Below, one piece after another: positions 1 through 7,011 of a stretch of DNA of 7,509 nucleotides. The stretch is from Candidatus Arcticimaribacter sp. UBA7428 (GTDB lineage Bacteria > Bacteroidota > Bacteroidia > Flavobacteriales > Flavobacteriaceae): contig DLQQ01000089.1 of NCBI GenBank assembly GCA_002477625.1, positions 1 through 7,509 on the forward strand. Reading direction: 5' to 3'. The notes below the pieces were generated by a model that had not been told where the DNA came from, did not search any database, and worked only from the letters and a program-made list of their open reading frames with translations. The stretch's first letter is position 1. Every line of letters starts with the position of its first letter. The translations under genes and the position numbers were made by a program.

Positions 1-219
1 TTGTCTGGACACTTCAGCGATGGTGCCGATGCTTTAGCTAGCTCTCAAGCATCACCATTAACTCAGATTGTAAGTACGGCTATTCTCGGAAAAGGAAACT
101 TTACGCTTGTAAAACAATCTTTTATTGCACCAGAAAGTGGATTAGTAGCTATTTGGATGTATGGTATTACATCTGTGGATGCTTACATAGATAACGTTAA
201 GCTTTATCCAGTAGATTAA
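1..219 (+). CDS. C-terminal end of a secreted beta-rich protein, probably glycan-binding (partial)
   Basis: Only the last 72 residues are visible. The reading frame is open from the first base of the window, so the TTG at position 1 is not taken as a start; the stop is TAA at 217-219. The fragment alternates hydrophobic and polar residues as in a beta-sandwich and ends in AYIDNVKLYPVD, the kind of final strand (D-N-V-x-L) common in carbohydrate-binding-module-like domains of secreted Bacteroidota proteins. It lies 14 bp upstream of a PL7 alginate lyase on the same strand, which suggests one transcription unit. Flavobacterial alginate loci often place a PKD-domain or surface glycan-binding lipoprotein next to the SusC/SusD pair and the lyases, and this could be the end of such a protein. 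That role is inferred from position. The fragment has no catalytic motif I recognise, so another secreted enzyme with a C-terminal binding domain is also possible. Confidence 0.6.
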   Translation: MSGHFSDGADALASSQASPLTQIVSTAILGKGNFTLVKQSFIAPESGLVAIWMYGITSVDAYIDNVKLYPVD

Positions 220-233
220 TCCAAATTAGGTGA

Positions 234-1205
234 ATGAAAATATTCTCTCTACACAATGTATGCTTGTATTGTTTATTTCTCAGCTTTTTATTAGCTTATT
301 CTGGTTGTAAAAAAACGGATAATGGTTTAAGCGAACTTGATTTATATATTGCTGAAAAAGAATTAATAAATAGTCAAAGTAGTATTTCCGATGATAGTTC
401 ATCGGAAAGTACTACTGCGACAACTACTTCAGATAACGGAGATTATTTACTGCCAAATATTGATTTAAATAATTGGAAAATAACCTTACCGATAGGTAAT
501 CCAACTTCAGTACGTCCTCCCGAGATATTGGACTATGCAAATAACGAGACTTTAAAACCGTTTTTTTATAACGATTCTATTGATGGTTCTCTAGTTTTTT
601 ATGCGTATCCAAAATCAACTACTGCGAATTCATCATATTCAAGAACTGAGTTGCGAGAACAAATGATTCCTGGAAGTGATAATACCAATTGGACTTTTGC
701 CGAAGGTGGCCGTATGCGTGGAGTATTGTCGGTTCCAGAAGTGTCATTAGATAGAAATGGAAAATCACATAAGGTTATCATCATGCAAATTCATGGACGT
801 CTTACTAACATCCAACGAGATTTGATAGGTGAGGATGATAACAATGCTCCTCCAATGCTTAAGATATATTGGGACAAAGGCCGTGTTAGAATCAAAACTA
901 AAGTAGTAAAAGATTTGAATGCTTCCTATGAAGAGTTATTGCATGAAAGTACATGGGGTGACGACGATGGATATACCATTCCAATTGACGTTGGCCATAA
1001 TAAGTTTACTCTTGAAGTGATTGTTTCCGATGGGAATATGGAGATTATTTTTAATGACCTTTATTCCATCATGTACGATAGTATTCACATTCAAAAGTGG
1101 GGTATTTTTGAAAATTATTTTAAAGCAGGGAATTACTTTCAGAGTAGAGATGAAGGTTCTTATGCGAGAGTAAAATATTACGAGTTAGAAATTTCTCATG
1201 ATTAA
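234..1205 (+). CDS. Alginate lyase, polysaccharide lyase family 7, lipoprotein
   Basis: The 323-residue protein is an endo-type alginate lyase that cleaves alginate by beta-elimination, leaving unsaturated oligosaccharides. The three PL7 signature blocks are all present: R-T-E-L-R at residues 137-141, Q-I-H at 185-187, and YFKAGNYFQ at 295-303. The Arg, Gln, His and Tyr of these blocks (Tyr probably Y301) form the family's active site. QIH rather than QVH in the second block is associated with activity on guluronate-containing blocks. The N terminus has a hydrophobic signal (about 9-24) ending in S-G-C with Cys25, so it is probably a lipoprotein, although the lipobox is loose (Tyr at -3). A Ser/Thr/Asp-rich linker (about 48-68) separates this anchor from the catalytic domain, which starts near residue 70. 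The ATG was chosen because it gives an intact signal peptide. The gene lies 14 bp after the preceding gene and 61 bp before a FadR-type regulator. Confidence 0.93.
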   Translation: MKIFSLHNVCLYCLFLSFLLAYSGCKKTDNGLSELDLYIAEKELINSQSSISDDSSSESTTATTTSDNGDYLLPNIDLNNWKITLPIGNPTSVRPPEILDYANNETLKPFFYNDSIDGSLVFYAYPKSTTANSSYSRTELREQMIPGSDNTNWTFAEGGRMRGVLSVPEVSLDRNGKSHKVIIMQIHGRLTNIQRDLIGEDDNNAPPMLKIYWDKGRVRIKTKVVKDLNASYEELLHESTWGDDDGYTIPIDVGHNKFTLEVIVSDGNMEIIFNDLYSIMYDSIHIQKWGIFENYFKAGNYFQSRDEGSYARVKYYELEISHD

Positions 1206-1266
1206 CGTGTTTTTTAAATCTCTGATTTGATGAAACAAGATTGATGTTTTAGAATTATAGGCGATA

Positions 1267-1959
1267 ATGATAATTGACAACGAAATTCAGAGTACGAAGA
1301 AGATGATTATTTCGAGTCTCAAGGATTTAATTAATTTTAAAAACTTAGAACCCGGAGAGAAGCTTCCTTCTGAGCGTATGTTATCCGAAAAGTTCAATGT
1401 GTCTCGAGGAAATCTTCGCGATGCCATACAAACATTAGAATATTATGGGTTAGTTAAATCAATACCCCAGAGTGGAACATTTGTTGCCGAAATAGGTATT
1501 ACCGCTTTAAATGGTATGATCGATGACATATTAAGTCTGCCCGTACCATCTTTTAAAGAACTGGTTGAGGCCAGAATATTTCTGGAACTTAAGGGCGTTA
1601 AGTTAGCTGCAATTAAAAGAACAACCGACGATTTGATTCGCTTAGAAAACGCTTTAGCTGCCTATTCAGATAAAGCCAACGCTGGTGAAGATGCAGTACA
1701 GGAAGATTTACTCTTTCATTTGGCTATAGCTCGTGCAAGTGGAAATTCAACCTTGAATACTTTTATGCTCAAGATAACACCCGAAATCATAAATAACTTC
1801 GAAAAACATCACGTCTGTGACAAGGATACTGCCTTTATTGGGATTCAAGAGCACAACGATATCATTGATGCTATTAGAAGTCAGAATCCTGATGCTGCCA
1901 GAAGAGCCATGAAAAAACATTTTAAGTCCCTTTATCAGTATTGCTATAGTGTTGAGTGA
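1267..1959 (+). CDS. GntR-family transcriptional regulator, FadR subfamily (FCD domain)
   Basis: This 230-residue cytoplasmic DNA-binding regulator has the normal FadR-subfamily length. Residues about 8-75 form the GntR winged helix, with the typical L-P-S-E-R at 33-37, a recognition helix around S46-L57 (SRGNLRDAIQTL) and the wing at S69-G70-T71-F72-V73. Residues about 95-220 form the all-helical FCD ligand domain. Its four expected metal ligands are visible: Asp147, His151, His196 and His218, which implies a metal-dependent carboxylate effector. Such regulators commonly sit in flavobacterial alginate loci and are thought to respond to uronate catabolites such as 2-keto-3-deoxygluconate. Here that is inferred from the adjacent alginate lyase gene. 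I found no convincing promoter in the 61 bp upstream, so it may be read through from the lyase gene. It converges with the membrane-protein gene that ends at 2016. Confidence 0.9.
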   Translation: MIIDNEIQSTKKMIISSLKDLINFKNLEPGEKLPSERMLSEKFNVSRGNLRDAIQTLEYYGLVKSIPQSGTFVAEIGITALNGMIDDILSLPVPSFKELVEARIFLELKGVKLAAIKRTTDDLIRLENALAAYSDKANAGEDAVQEDLLFHLAIARASGNSTLNTFMLKITPEIINNFEKHHVCDKDTAFIGIQEHNDIIDAIRSQNPDAARRAMKKHFKSLYQYCYSVE

Positions 1960-2015
1960 ATTTTACAGGCACTATTTAATTCAACAACAGGATTTAATAG
2001 CAAGGAATAAAACCT

Positions 2016-2870
2016 CTAATTCCCTTCTACAGGCTTCTTAGATTCAACTTTTTTATTCAGCTTAATAATCCCTCCAAGTAAAATATTGATTTGTGAAAAA
2101 AGAAATTTTTGTTTCGCTCCATCACTATTTAATGCAGTAGTTTTTATGTCTGGTAAATTAATATACCCCCCTTTAATTTCACTTTGAATAAAGAAGCGCT
2201 GAAAGAAGGTGAGGTTTAAGCCAGCAACAACATGTGTTCCAAAACCTGCCCAATGCCAATCATCGTTGCGTTCAAAATTTAAAAGAGAAGCGTCTGTCTT
2301 GGGCATATACCCCCCAAGTCCAGCGCCCAGTTGCCCATTGAGTTCTACATTCTTGTATTGGAATAATAGGGTGTGTTTTCGAATCTCGAAATTCACATAA
2401 TTCAGCCCATCAGTATGTTCTAATTTCAGAAACCCAGGCTCAATAACAACAGGAGTTTGATCATAATTCCCATCATAGCTAGTTCCTGTATCATTGATAA
2501 AACCACTAACTGCAACAGTTTGATTTTGATCTACAACATATTTCATATGATCAACACCAAAAGAAATATCCCAGCGATCTTTAAAGAAATACCCTACACG
2601 AATATTGTACTGTGGATTTGTCAAATGCAATGGATGGAAATAAGTTTTTGCATCGAAAGGGGTATGTCGATCTTGCGCTTTTACATCTGCTAACAAAAGA
2701 TCATACGCATCTCCTTTAAAGCGAATATCCGAGTCGGTATAACCACTCCAGTTCCAACCCCAATAGATGTATAGATTATTTTTTGAAAGTGAGTTTCTGT
2801 CTGAAGGAAATTGCGCAAAAACTACATTGAAAATAAGAGTCAATAATAAGCTTAAAAAATATTTTATCAT
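2016..2870 (-). CDS. Unrecognised outer-membrane beta-barrel protein
   Basis: I do not recognise a named family in this 284-residue protein. Residues 1-19 are a clear Sec signal peptide (Lys3, then a hydrophobic run ending V-F-A) with likely signal peptidase I cleavage before Gln20. The mature part alternates hydrophobic and polar residues in many amphipathic stretches, is rich in Tyr, Trp, Phe and Gly (for example YIYWGWNW, QLGAGLGGY), and has no long hydrophobic helix. This fits an outer-membrane beta-barrel of roughly 10-14 strands. The final barrel-like strand (FLFSQINILLGGIIKL) is followed by a short Lys/Glu-rich tail instead of ending in an aromatic residue. The start is the ATG that gives the complete signal peptide. 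The gene lies 65 bp downstream of the LiuC-like gene on the same strand and has its own candidate -7 box, so it may be independently transcribed. A porin-like or structural role is possible but unsupported. Confidence 0.8.
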   Translation of the reverse strand: MIKYFLSLLLTLIFNVVFAQFPSDRNSLSKNNLYIYWGWNWSGYTDSDIRFKGDAYDLLLADVKAQDRHTPFDAKTYFHPLHLTNPQYNIRVGYFFKDRWDISFGVDHMKYVVDQNQTVAVSGFINDTGTSYDGNYDQTPVVIEPGFLKLEHTDGLNYVNFEIRKHTLLFQYKNVELNGQLGAGLGGYMPKTDASLLNFERNDDWHWAGFGTHVVAGLNLTFFQRFFIQSEIKGGYINLPDIKTTALNSDGAKQKFLFSQINILLGGIIKLNKKVESKKPVEGN

Positions 2871-2907
2871 AAAATATAGTGTCTGTAAAAAGGAAGCCTT
2901 TAAGATG

Positions 2908-2915
2908 CAAAGCTA
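2908..2915 (-). promoter_or_regulatory. Possible -7 promoter box of the beta-barrel protein gene
   Basis: TAGCTTTG on the minus strand matches TANNTTTG in the 65-bp gap after the LiuC-like gene. Its placement gives a leader of about 30 nt before the ATG at 2870. I see no -33 TTG at the expected spacing. Being intergenic makes it somewhat more credible than the box at 3801. Confidence 0.4.
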
Positions 2916-2935
2916 GATGAAATTCTGATTTATTT

Positions 2936-3769
2936 TTAGTTTTTCGGAGTCCAGTTTGGCTTTCTTTTTTCAATAAAGGATGTCAGACCTTCTTTTCCCT
3001 CTTCAGATTCGCGTACGCTGGCTATAACGTCCGCAGTATAGTCAATAACGCCCTCATCAGCGGGTTGGTGGGCTAGGTTCAACAATATGGATTTAGTAAC
3101 TTCTAGTGCATTAGGAGCATTGGTTGTGATTTTTAGCGCCAAGGCATCAACCTTTTTACTGAATTCTGATGTTGGAAAAATATCGTTTAAAAAATTACAA
3201 TTGACTGCTTCTTGTCCCTGCATTACTTCAGCAGTTAGCATCAAACGATGCGCGTTTCGCAGCCCGATCGCATTCATTACATAGGGTGCAATGGTGGCAG
3301 GAACCATTCCTATTTTCACTTCACTCAAACAAATTTTAGTATCCTCGGTTCCAAAAGCCATGTCACAGCAACACAATAATCCAACACCACCTCCATAAGC
3401 AGCTCCATTGACTCGTGCAATAGTAGGTTTTGGTAACTCGTTGAGCGTATGCATCAAATGTGCAAGTTGAAGGGCATCTTCTTTATTTTCTTGAAATGAG
3501 TTTTGGCCCATTTGTTTCATATAATTGATGTCTCCGCCGGCGCAAAAATTTTTCCCTTCTCCACATAAAACTACCACTTTTACTTCGGGATTGGAAGCTG
3601 CATTTTCTAGGGCTTCGGTCAGCAAAACGATTTGCTTCGAATTAAAAGCATTTTGCACTTCTGGACGATTCATTACAATATACAGCACTCCATCTGGAGT
3701 TAAAAATTCTTGCACACTATTATGTGAAACGCTGTTGCTAAGGCCTAAATTTGTTAAGTATGCAATCAT
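2936..3769 (-). CDS. liuC: Enoyl-CoA hydratase/isomerase family protein, probably 3-methylglutaconyl-CoA hydratase (LiuC-like)
   Basis: The 277-residue protein is a crotonase-fold enzyme. The oxyanion-hole segments are visible as F-C-A-G-G-D (75-80) and G-A-A-Y-G-G-G-V-G-L (122-131), with the substrate-binding start N-R-P-E-V-Q-N-A-F at 34-42. One of the two catalytic glutamates of classical enoyl-CoA hydratase is kept (Glu150, in SEVKIGMVPATIAPYV), while the other position is Gly130. The pattern GGGVGL plus PATI-x-PYV resembles bacterial LiuC, which hydrates 3-methylglutaconyl-CoA to HMG-CoA in leucine degradation, so I favour that function over a general fatty-acid hydratase. The N terminus is about 12-15 residues longer than I would expect for this family, but no ATG lies between the chosen start and Met33. 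The gene follows the persulfide dioxygenase gene after 15 bp, which suggests cotranscription, but a -7-like box at 3801-3808 could give it a separate promoter. No other leucine-pathway gene is in the window. Confidence 0.82.
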   Translation of the reverse strand: MIAYLTNLGLSNSVSHNSVQEFLTPDGVLYIVMNRPEVQNAFNSKQIVLLTEALENAASNPEVKVVVLCGEGKNFCAGGDINYMKQMGQNSFQENKEDALQLAHLMHTLNELPKPTIARVNGAAYGGGVGLLCCCDMAFGTEDTKICLSEVKIGMVPATIAPYVMNAIGLRNAHRLMLTAEVMQGQEAVNCNFLNDIFPTSEFSKKVDALALKITTNAPNALEVTKSILLNLAHQPADEGVIDYTADVIASVRESEEGKEGLTSFIEKRKPNWTPKN

Positions 3770-3784
3770 GAGTCTGTTTTATCG

Positions 3785-5191
3785 TTACAACGTACTAGGA
3801 CAAATATAATCTGTAATTGCCATTCCCGTTTCCTTTATTGCACCAAAACCACCTTTTACGTCGATGAGGTTGTGAATTCCTCTGCTTTTTAGGATGGAGG
3901 CAGTAATCATACTACGGTATCCTCCAGCACAATGAAGATAAAAATTTTCTTCCTCTGGAAAGTCATTCAGGTGCTCGTTTATAAAATCAAGGGAAGTGTT
4001 TTTTGCTTTTGGAAGATGTTCTGAAGCATATTCACCGGGTTTTCTAACATCGAATATTGAAGTTGAATCCGTTACACTTGCTTTAAACTCTTTAGCACTG
4101 ATGGAGTGAATCGAGTCAATTTCTTTAGCTGAATTTTCCCAAGAAGCAAAACCACCTTTTAGGGTTCCTAGGGTTTGATCGAAACCTACACGAGAAAGTC
4201 GGGTGATGGTTTCTTGCTCTCGCCCTTCAGGAGTTACCAAAAGAAGCGGTTGTTTTACATCGCCAATCAACGCACCTACCCAAGGAGCAAACCCTCCGTC
4301 AATTCCAATGAAAATAGAGCCCGGAATGTGCCCTTTTGCAAAATCTGCTTGGTTGCGAACATCTAAAATAATTGCGTCGGTGTTTTTTGCGTGTTCTTCG
4401 AACTGTTCTGCTGAAAATTCTTGCGTCCCTCTTTTCAATACTTCGTCAAAATCTTCGTATCCCTCTTTATTTAACTGAACATTCAGAGGGAAGTATTGTG
4501 GTGGTGGAAGCAAGCCATCCGTCACTTCTTTTATAAATTCTGCCTCCGTCATATCGGAACGAAGTGCATAGTTTTTTTTCTTTTGTTCTCCGAGAGAACC
4601 AATAGTTTCTTTGCTTAAATTTTTTCCACAGGCCGAACCTGCTCCGTGCGCTGGATATACAATCACATCATCCGCCAACGGCATGATCTTAGTTCGCAAA
4701 CTATTAAAAAGCATAGCGGCTAATTGATCTTGGGTCATGTCGGCTGCTTTTTGTGCCAAATCAGGACGTCCTACATCACCAAGAAATAAGGTATCACCAC
4801 TAAAAATCGCATGATCTTTACCATCACGATCTTGAAGTAAATAGGTTGTGCTTTCTTGCGTATGACCTGGAGTATGCAAGGCAATTATAGTGATGTCGCC
4901 TAAAGGAAAACGCTGTCCGTCGTATGCAATTAGAGATTCAAATGTAGTCTTGGCTGTTGGCCCATAAATGATAGGAGCTCCTGTTTTTTGGGATAAGGTA
5001 ACATGACCGCTTACAAAATCTGCATGAAAATGAGTTTCAAAAATATATTTTATCTGCGCCCCATCTGTTTTTGCTTTTTTGAGGTATGGGGTCACTTCTC
5101 GAAGCGGATCGATGATAGCAACTTCACCTTTACTTTCTATATAATAAGCACCTTGGGCTAAACATCCTGTATAAATTTGTTCGATTTTCAT
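3785..5191 (-). CDS. Persulfide dioxygenase-rhodanese fusion (CstB-like): MBL domain plus two rhodanese domains
   Basis: The 468-residue cytoplasmic protein has three domains. Residues 1 to about 240 are a metallo-beta-lactamase-fold persulfide dioxygenase of the ETHE1 type. Its metal-site pattern is T-H-F-H-A-D (His54, His56, Asp58), T-P-G-H (His110), S-G-D-T (Asp133) and P-A-H-G (His182). The S-A-C-G motif with Cys188 is a feature also seen in CstB. Residues about 256-355 form a rhodanese-like domain whose active-site loop (about 319-325, TPEGREQ) lacks cysteine, so it should be inactive in sulfur transfer. Residues about 362-462 form a second rhodanese with an intact loop, C-A-G-G-Y-R-S, catalytic Cys421. 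Proteins of this architecture oxidise low-molecular-weight persulfides to sulfite with O2 and use the rhodanese to form thiosulfate. The gene follows the SulP gene by 40 bp and precedes the LiuC-like gene by 15 bp. It has its own candidate operator and promoter in the SulP 3' end. The family is clear; the exact thiol substrate is not. Confidence 0.92.
   Translation of the reverse strand: MKIEQIYTGCLAQGAYYIESKGEVAIIDPLREVTPYLKKAKTDGAQIKYIFETHFHADFVSGHVTLSQKTGAPIIYGPTAKTTFESLIAYDGQRFPLGDITIIALHTPGHTQESTTYLLQDRDGKDHAIFSGDTLFLGDVGRPDLAQKAADMTQDQLAAMLFNSLRTKIMPLADDVIVYPAHGAGSACGKNLSKETIGSLGEQKKKNYALRSDMTEAEFIKEVTDGLLPPPQYFPLNVQLNKEGYEDFDEVLKRGTQEFSAEQFEEHAKNTDAIILDVRNQADFAKGHIPGSIFIGIDGGFAPWVGALIGDVKQPLLLVTPEGREQETITRLSRVGFDQTLGTLKGGFASWENSAKEIDSIHSISAKEFKASVTDSTSIFDVRKPGEYASEHLPKAKNTSLDFINEHLNDFPEEENFYLHCAGGYRSMITASILKSRGIHNLIDVKGGFGAIKETGMAITDYICPSTL
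3801..3808 (-). promoter_or_regulatory. Possible -7 promoter box of the LiuC-like gene
   Basis: TATATTTG on the minus strand matches TANNTTTG and lies within the last codons of the dioxygenase gene, about 32 bp before the LiuC-like ATG. No -33 element or GTAAC-type palindrome accompanies it. By my reading such boxes also turn up by chance about once per kilobase on this strand, so the support is weak. Confidence 0.3.
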
Positions 5192-5226
5192 TTTAGCTTT
5201 TTTTGATTACTCGTTTTGTATGGGAA

Positions 5227-5234
5227 CAAAATTA
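5227..5234 (-). promoter_or_regulatory. Candidate -7 promoter box of the persulfide dioxygenase gene
   Basis: TAATTTTG on the minus strand matches TANNTTTG and overlaps the TAA stop codon of the SulP gene. Transcription would start near 5223, about 32 nt before the ATG. No -33 box is visible at the usual distance; the palindrome at 5257-5270 occupies the activator position. Confidence 0.5.
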
Positions 5235-6989
5235 GTATTCCTTTTCTATGTTTTTGGTAACATTTGTTACGGTAAGATTTTGATGTGTTATTTTTTTTTG
5301 AATCGCAGTTACTACCGTGCCCTCTAGAAATGTATTAACCGCTTCGGAGGTCTTTATGAATAGGTTTTCGGAGCCAATAATCTGAATCAAGGCATGATCA
5401 TAAATAATATCTCGTATGGGTCCAATAGCACCTACCATCATTATTTGTAGACCAGTTTCTTTCAAGTCTGTACATACTTTCTCGAGCATGTTCAGTGCGC
5501 TCGAATCAATATAATTGATTGCTTCTGCATTGATTATGATGAGCTCAAGATTTTTGCCTTTGTGTGCAACATGCTTCTGTAATTCTTTTTTAAAGTAGTC
5601 TTGATTTCCAAAAAAGAGCTGCGCATCAAATCGTAAAATCAACATGCGGTCATCTACTTCAATATCTTTTTGGAAGCGGTTGATGTTTTTGTAATATTCT
5701 GTATGTTTAATTTTCCCTAAAATAGCAATGTGTGGACGAGAGGTTCTGTAGATCATGGTTAAAAGCGAAAGCAAAACACCAAACAGTATGCCTTGGGGTA
5801 TGCCGACTGTCATGGTTATGACAAAGGTTACTATAAAGGCTACTGATTCTTCTCTGGTTTTTTTCCACAATTGGCGAGGGTACTTAAAGTCGATAAGCCC
5901 AAAAATAGAAACCATGATAATTGCGGCCAAAATAGGGATGGGAAGATAATAGAACAAGGATGTCAAGAATAATAATGTAAGGAGTACAAGTCCAGCACTA
6001 AACAAGGAGGCAATCCCCGATTGAGCTCCACCCTGATCTTGAATAGCCGATCTTGAGAAAGAAGCGGTAGACGGATAGGATTGGGCAAAAGAACCGATGA
6101 TATTTCCACTTCCGATGGCTATGAGTTCTTGGTTTGGGTCTACTTCATATTCCGTATGACGCTCTTCGATAGCTTTAGCAATCGAAATCGCTTCGGTAAA
6201 ACCAACTACTGCAAGGGTAATTGCAATGGGTATTAAGTCGACCAACAGATTTTTATCAAAACTTGGAATACCGAGCTTTGGAAGACCAACTGGAATGGCT
6301 CCTACGATACGGATTCCGTTAAGTTGTCCCTGTGTAAAATACAGCAAAAGAGTTCCGAGACTAACCACGACAAGAATGGCAGGTATTTTTTTACTAACTT
6401 TTTGAAACAGCTTAATCAAGACCATACCAGCAACACCAAGTCCAAAACTCAGGAAGTGGGTGTCCGAAATATTCAAAACTACTTCCTGAAGTAGAATATG
6501 TATTTGATTGGTTTGTGCCATGTCGATTCGAAGCAGGTGCTTCAATTGACTGAGTCCAATGATTATTGCGGCGGCAGATGTAAATCCGCTTAAAACAGGT
6601 TTAGACAAAAAGTTAACCAAAAAACCAAGCTTAAGTGTACCCAGTAAAACTTGAATGACCCCTACAAGAAGCGCTAAGAAAACCGCCGCCGCTATGTATT
6701 GTTCAATACCGATGACGCTGAGGGTTCCGATTCCAGCAGCCACAATTAGCGAATCCATAGCAACTGGCCCAATTGAAAGTTGCCTGGAGGTTCCCATCAG
6801 AACATAGATGATTTGAGGAGTCAAAGCAGCATAGAGTCCAAATACAGGGGGAAGTCCAGCAATCATAGCGTATGCCATTCCTTGAGCAATAGCTAGTATT
6901 CCTGCCGTGACACCCGAAACAGCATCACCCCAAAGCATTTCTTTTTTGTAGTTGGGGAGCCATTGCAGTATGGGAAAAAGATGTTTCAA
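5232..6989 (-). CDS. SulP/SLC26-family inorganic anion permease with C-terminal STAS domain
   Basis: This 585-residue inner-membrane protein has the full length of the SulP family. The N-terminal block typical of SulP is present: LQWLPNY (8-14), then the first membrane segment with A-x-x-Q-G-M-A-Y-A (32-41) and G-L-P-P-V-F-G-L-Y-A-A (45-55), followed by the third-segment motif S-I-G-P-V-A-M-D (72-79). Many hydrophobic segments follow, up to about residue 420. The C-terminal STAS domain (about 440-560) keeps the I-D-S-S-A motif (Asp495, Ser496, Ser497). SulP proteins move sulfate, bicarbonate or related anions. Position next to a persulfide dioxygenase and a Crp/Fnr regulator suggests a sulfur oxyanion such as sulfite, thiosulfate or sulfate, direction unknown. 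The start is TTG: the reading frame closes upstream at 7014-7016, no ATG precedes it, and the next ATG (Met18) would remove the conserved LQWLPNY block. A GTAAC-N4-GTTAC palindrome precedes the gene. Confidence 0.92.
   Translation of the reverse strand: MKHLFPILQWLPNYKKEMLWGDAVSGVTAGILAIAQGMAYAMIAGLPPVFGLYAALTPQIIYVLMGTSRQLSIGPVAMDSLIVAAGIGTLSVIGIEQYIAAAVFLALLVGVIQVLLGTLKLGFLVNFLSKPVLSGFTSAAAIIIGLSQLKHLLRIDMAQTNQIHILLQEVVLNISDTHFLSFGLGVAGMVLIKLFQKVSKKIPAILVVVSLGTLLLYFTQGQLNGIRIVGAIPVGLPKLGIPSFDKNLLVDLIPIAITLAVVGFTEAISIAKAIEERHTEYEVDPNQELIAIGSGNIIGSFAQSYPSTASFSRSAIQDQGGAQSGIASLFSAGLVLLTLLFLTSLFYYLPIPILAAIIMVSIFGLIDFKYPRQLWKKTREESVAFIVTFVITMTVGIPQGILFGVLLSLLTMIYRTSRPHIAILGKIKHTEYYKNINRFQKDIEVDDRMLILRFDAQLFFGNQDYFKKELQKHVAHKGKNLELIIINAEAINYIDSSALNMLEKVCTDLKETGLQIMMVGAIGPIRDIIYDHALIQIIGSENLFIKTSEAVNTFLEGTVVTAIQKKITHQNLTVTNVTKNIEKEY
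5257..5270. promoter_or_regulatory. Second candidate Crp/Fnr operator, inside the SulP 3' end, upstream of the persulfide dioxygenase gene
   Basis: GTAACATTTGTTAC has the same perfect arms (GTAAC-N4-GTTAC) as the site at 7035-7048 but a different spacer. It lies within codons for the last residues of the SulP protein (around TVTNVTKN) and 65 bp upstream of the dioxygenase start. A TANNTTTG box follows after 22 bp, nearly the same layout as at the first site (23 bp). The shared arms with unshared spacers argue for a protein-binding site over a chance or coding repeat. Confidence 0.6.
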
Positions 6990-7003
6990 GAATTTATTTT
7001 TTA

Positions 7004-7011
7004 CAAAAGTA
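7004..7011 (-). promoter_or_regulatory. Candidate -7 promoter box of the SulP gene
   Basis: TACTTTTG on the minus strand matches the Bacteroidota -7 consensus TANNTTTG exactly. The predicted start of transcription is near 7000, leaving a leader of only about 11 nt before the TTG start codon. No TTTG-like -33 element lies at the usual spacing; the palindrome ends where it would be, as expected if an activator replaces it. Confidence 0.5.

Noticed and set aside
1103..1110. TATTTTTG on the plus strand as a promoter for the FadR-type regulator
   Set aside because: It lies within the alginate lyase coding sequence, about 157 bp before the regulator start, with no -33 element; likely chance.
1216..1228. 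AAATC-N3-GATTT inverted repeat 38 bp before the FadR-type gene, as a GntR operator
   Set aside because: Arms of 5 AT-rich bases are common by chance in this DNA, there is no second copy upstream of the lyase gene, and it does not match a GntR/FadR site I know.
1972..2000. Imperfect inverted repeat (CTATTTAAT and ATTTAATAG, 11-nt loop) between the convergent genes, as a bidirectional terminator
   Set aside because: The arms pair at 8 of 9 positions but are almost all A-T, with a long loop and no flanking T-tract, so the hairpin would be weak. It is the only candidate in this 56-bp gap but does not reach the level of a feature.
2776..2973. Minus-strand open frame spanning the gap between the LiuC-like and beta-barrel genes
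   Set aside because: It overlaps the ends of both convincing genes in another frame, covers the candidate promoter, and its translation has no recognisable domain.
3784..3793. CGTT-AC-AACG inverted repeat at the end of the dioxygenase gene as a third operator or terminator
   Set aside because: It contains a GTTAC half-site but no facing GTAAC arm at the right spacing, and the stem of 4 bp is too short for a terminator.
4203..4478. Open frame on the plus strand opposite the dioxygenase gene
   Set aside because: It is an antisense shadow of a strongly conserved gene, with no recognisable domain and an atypical Ser/Pro/Cys-rich translation.
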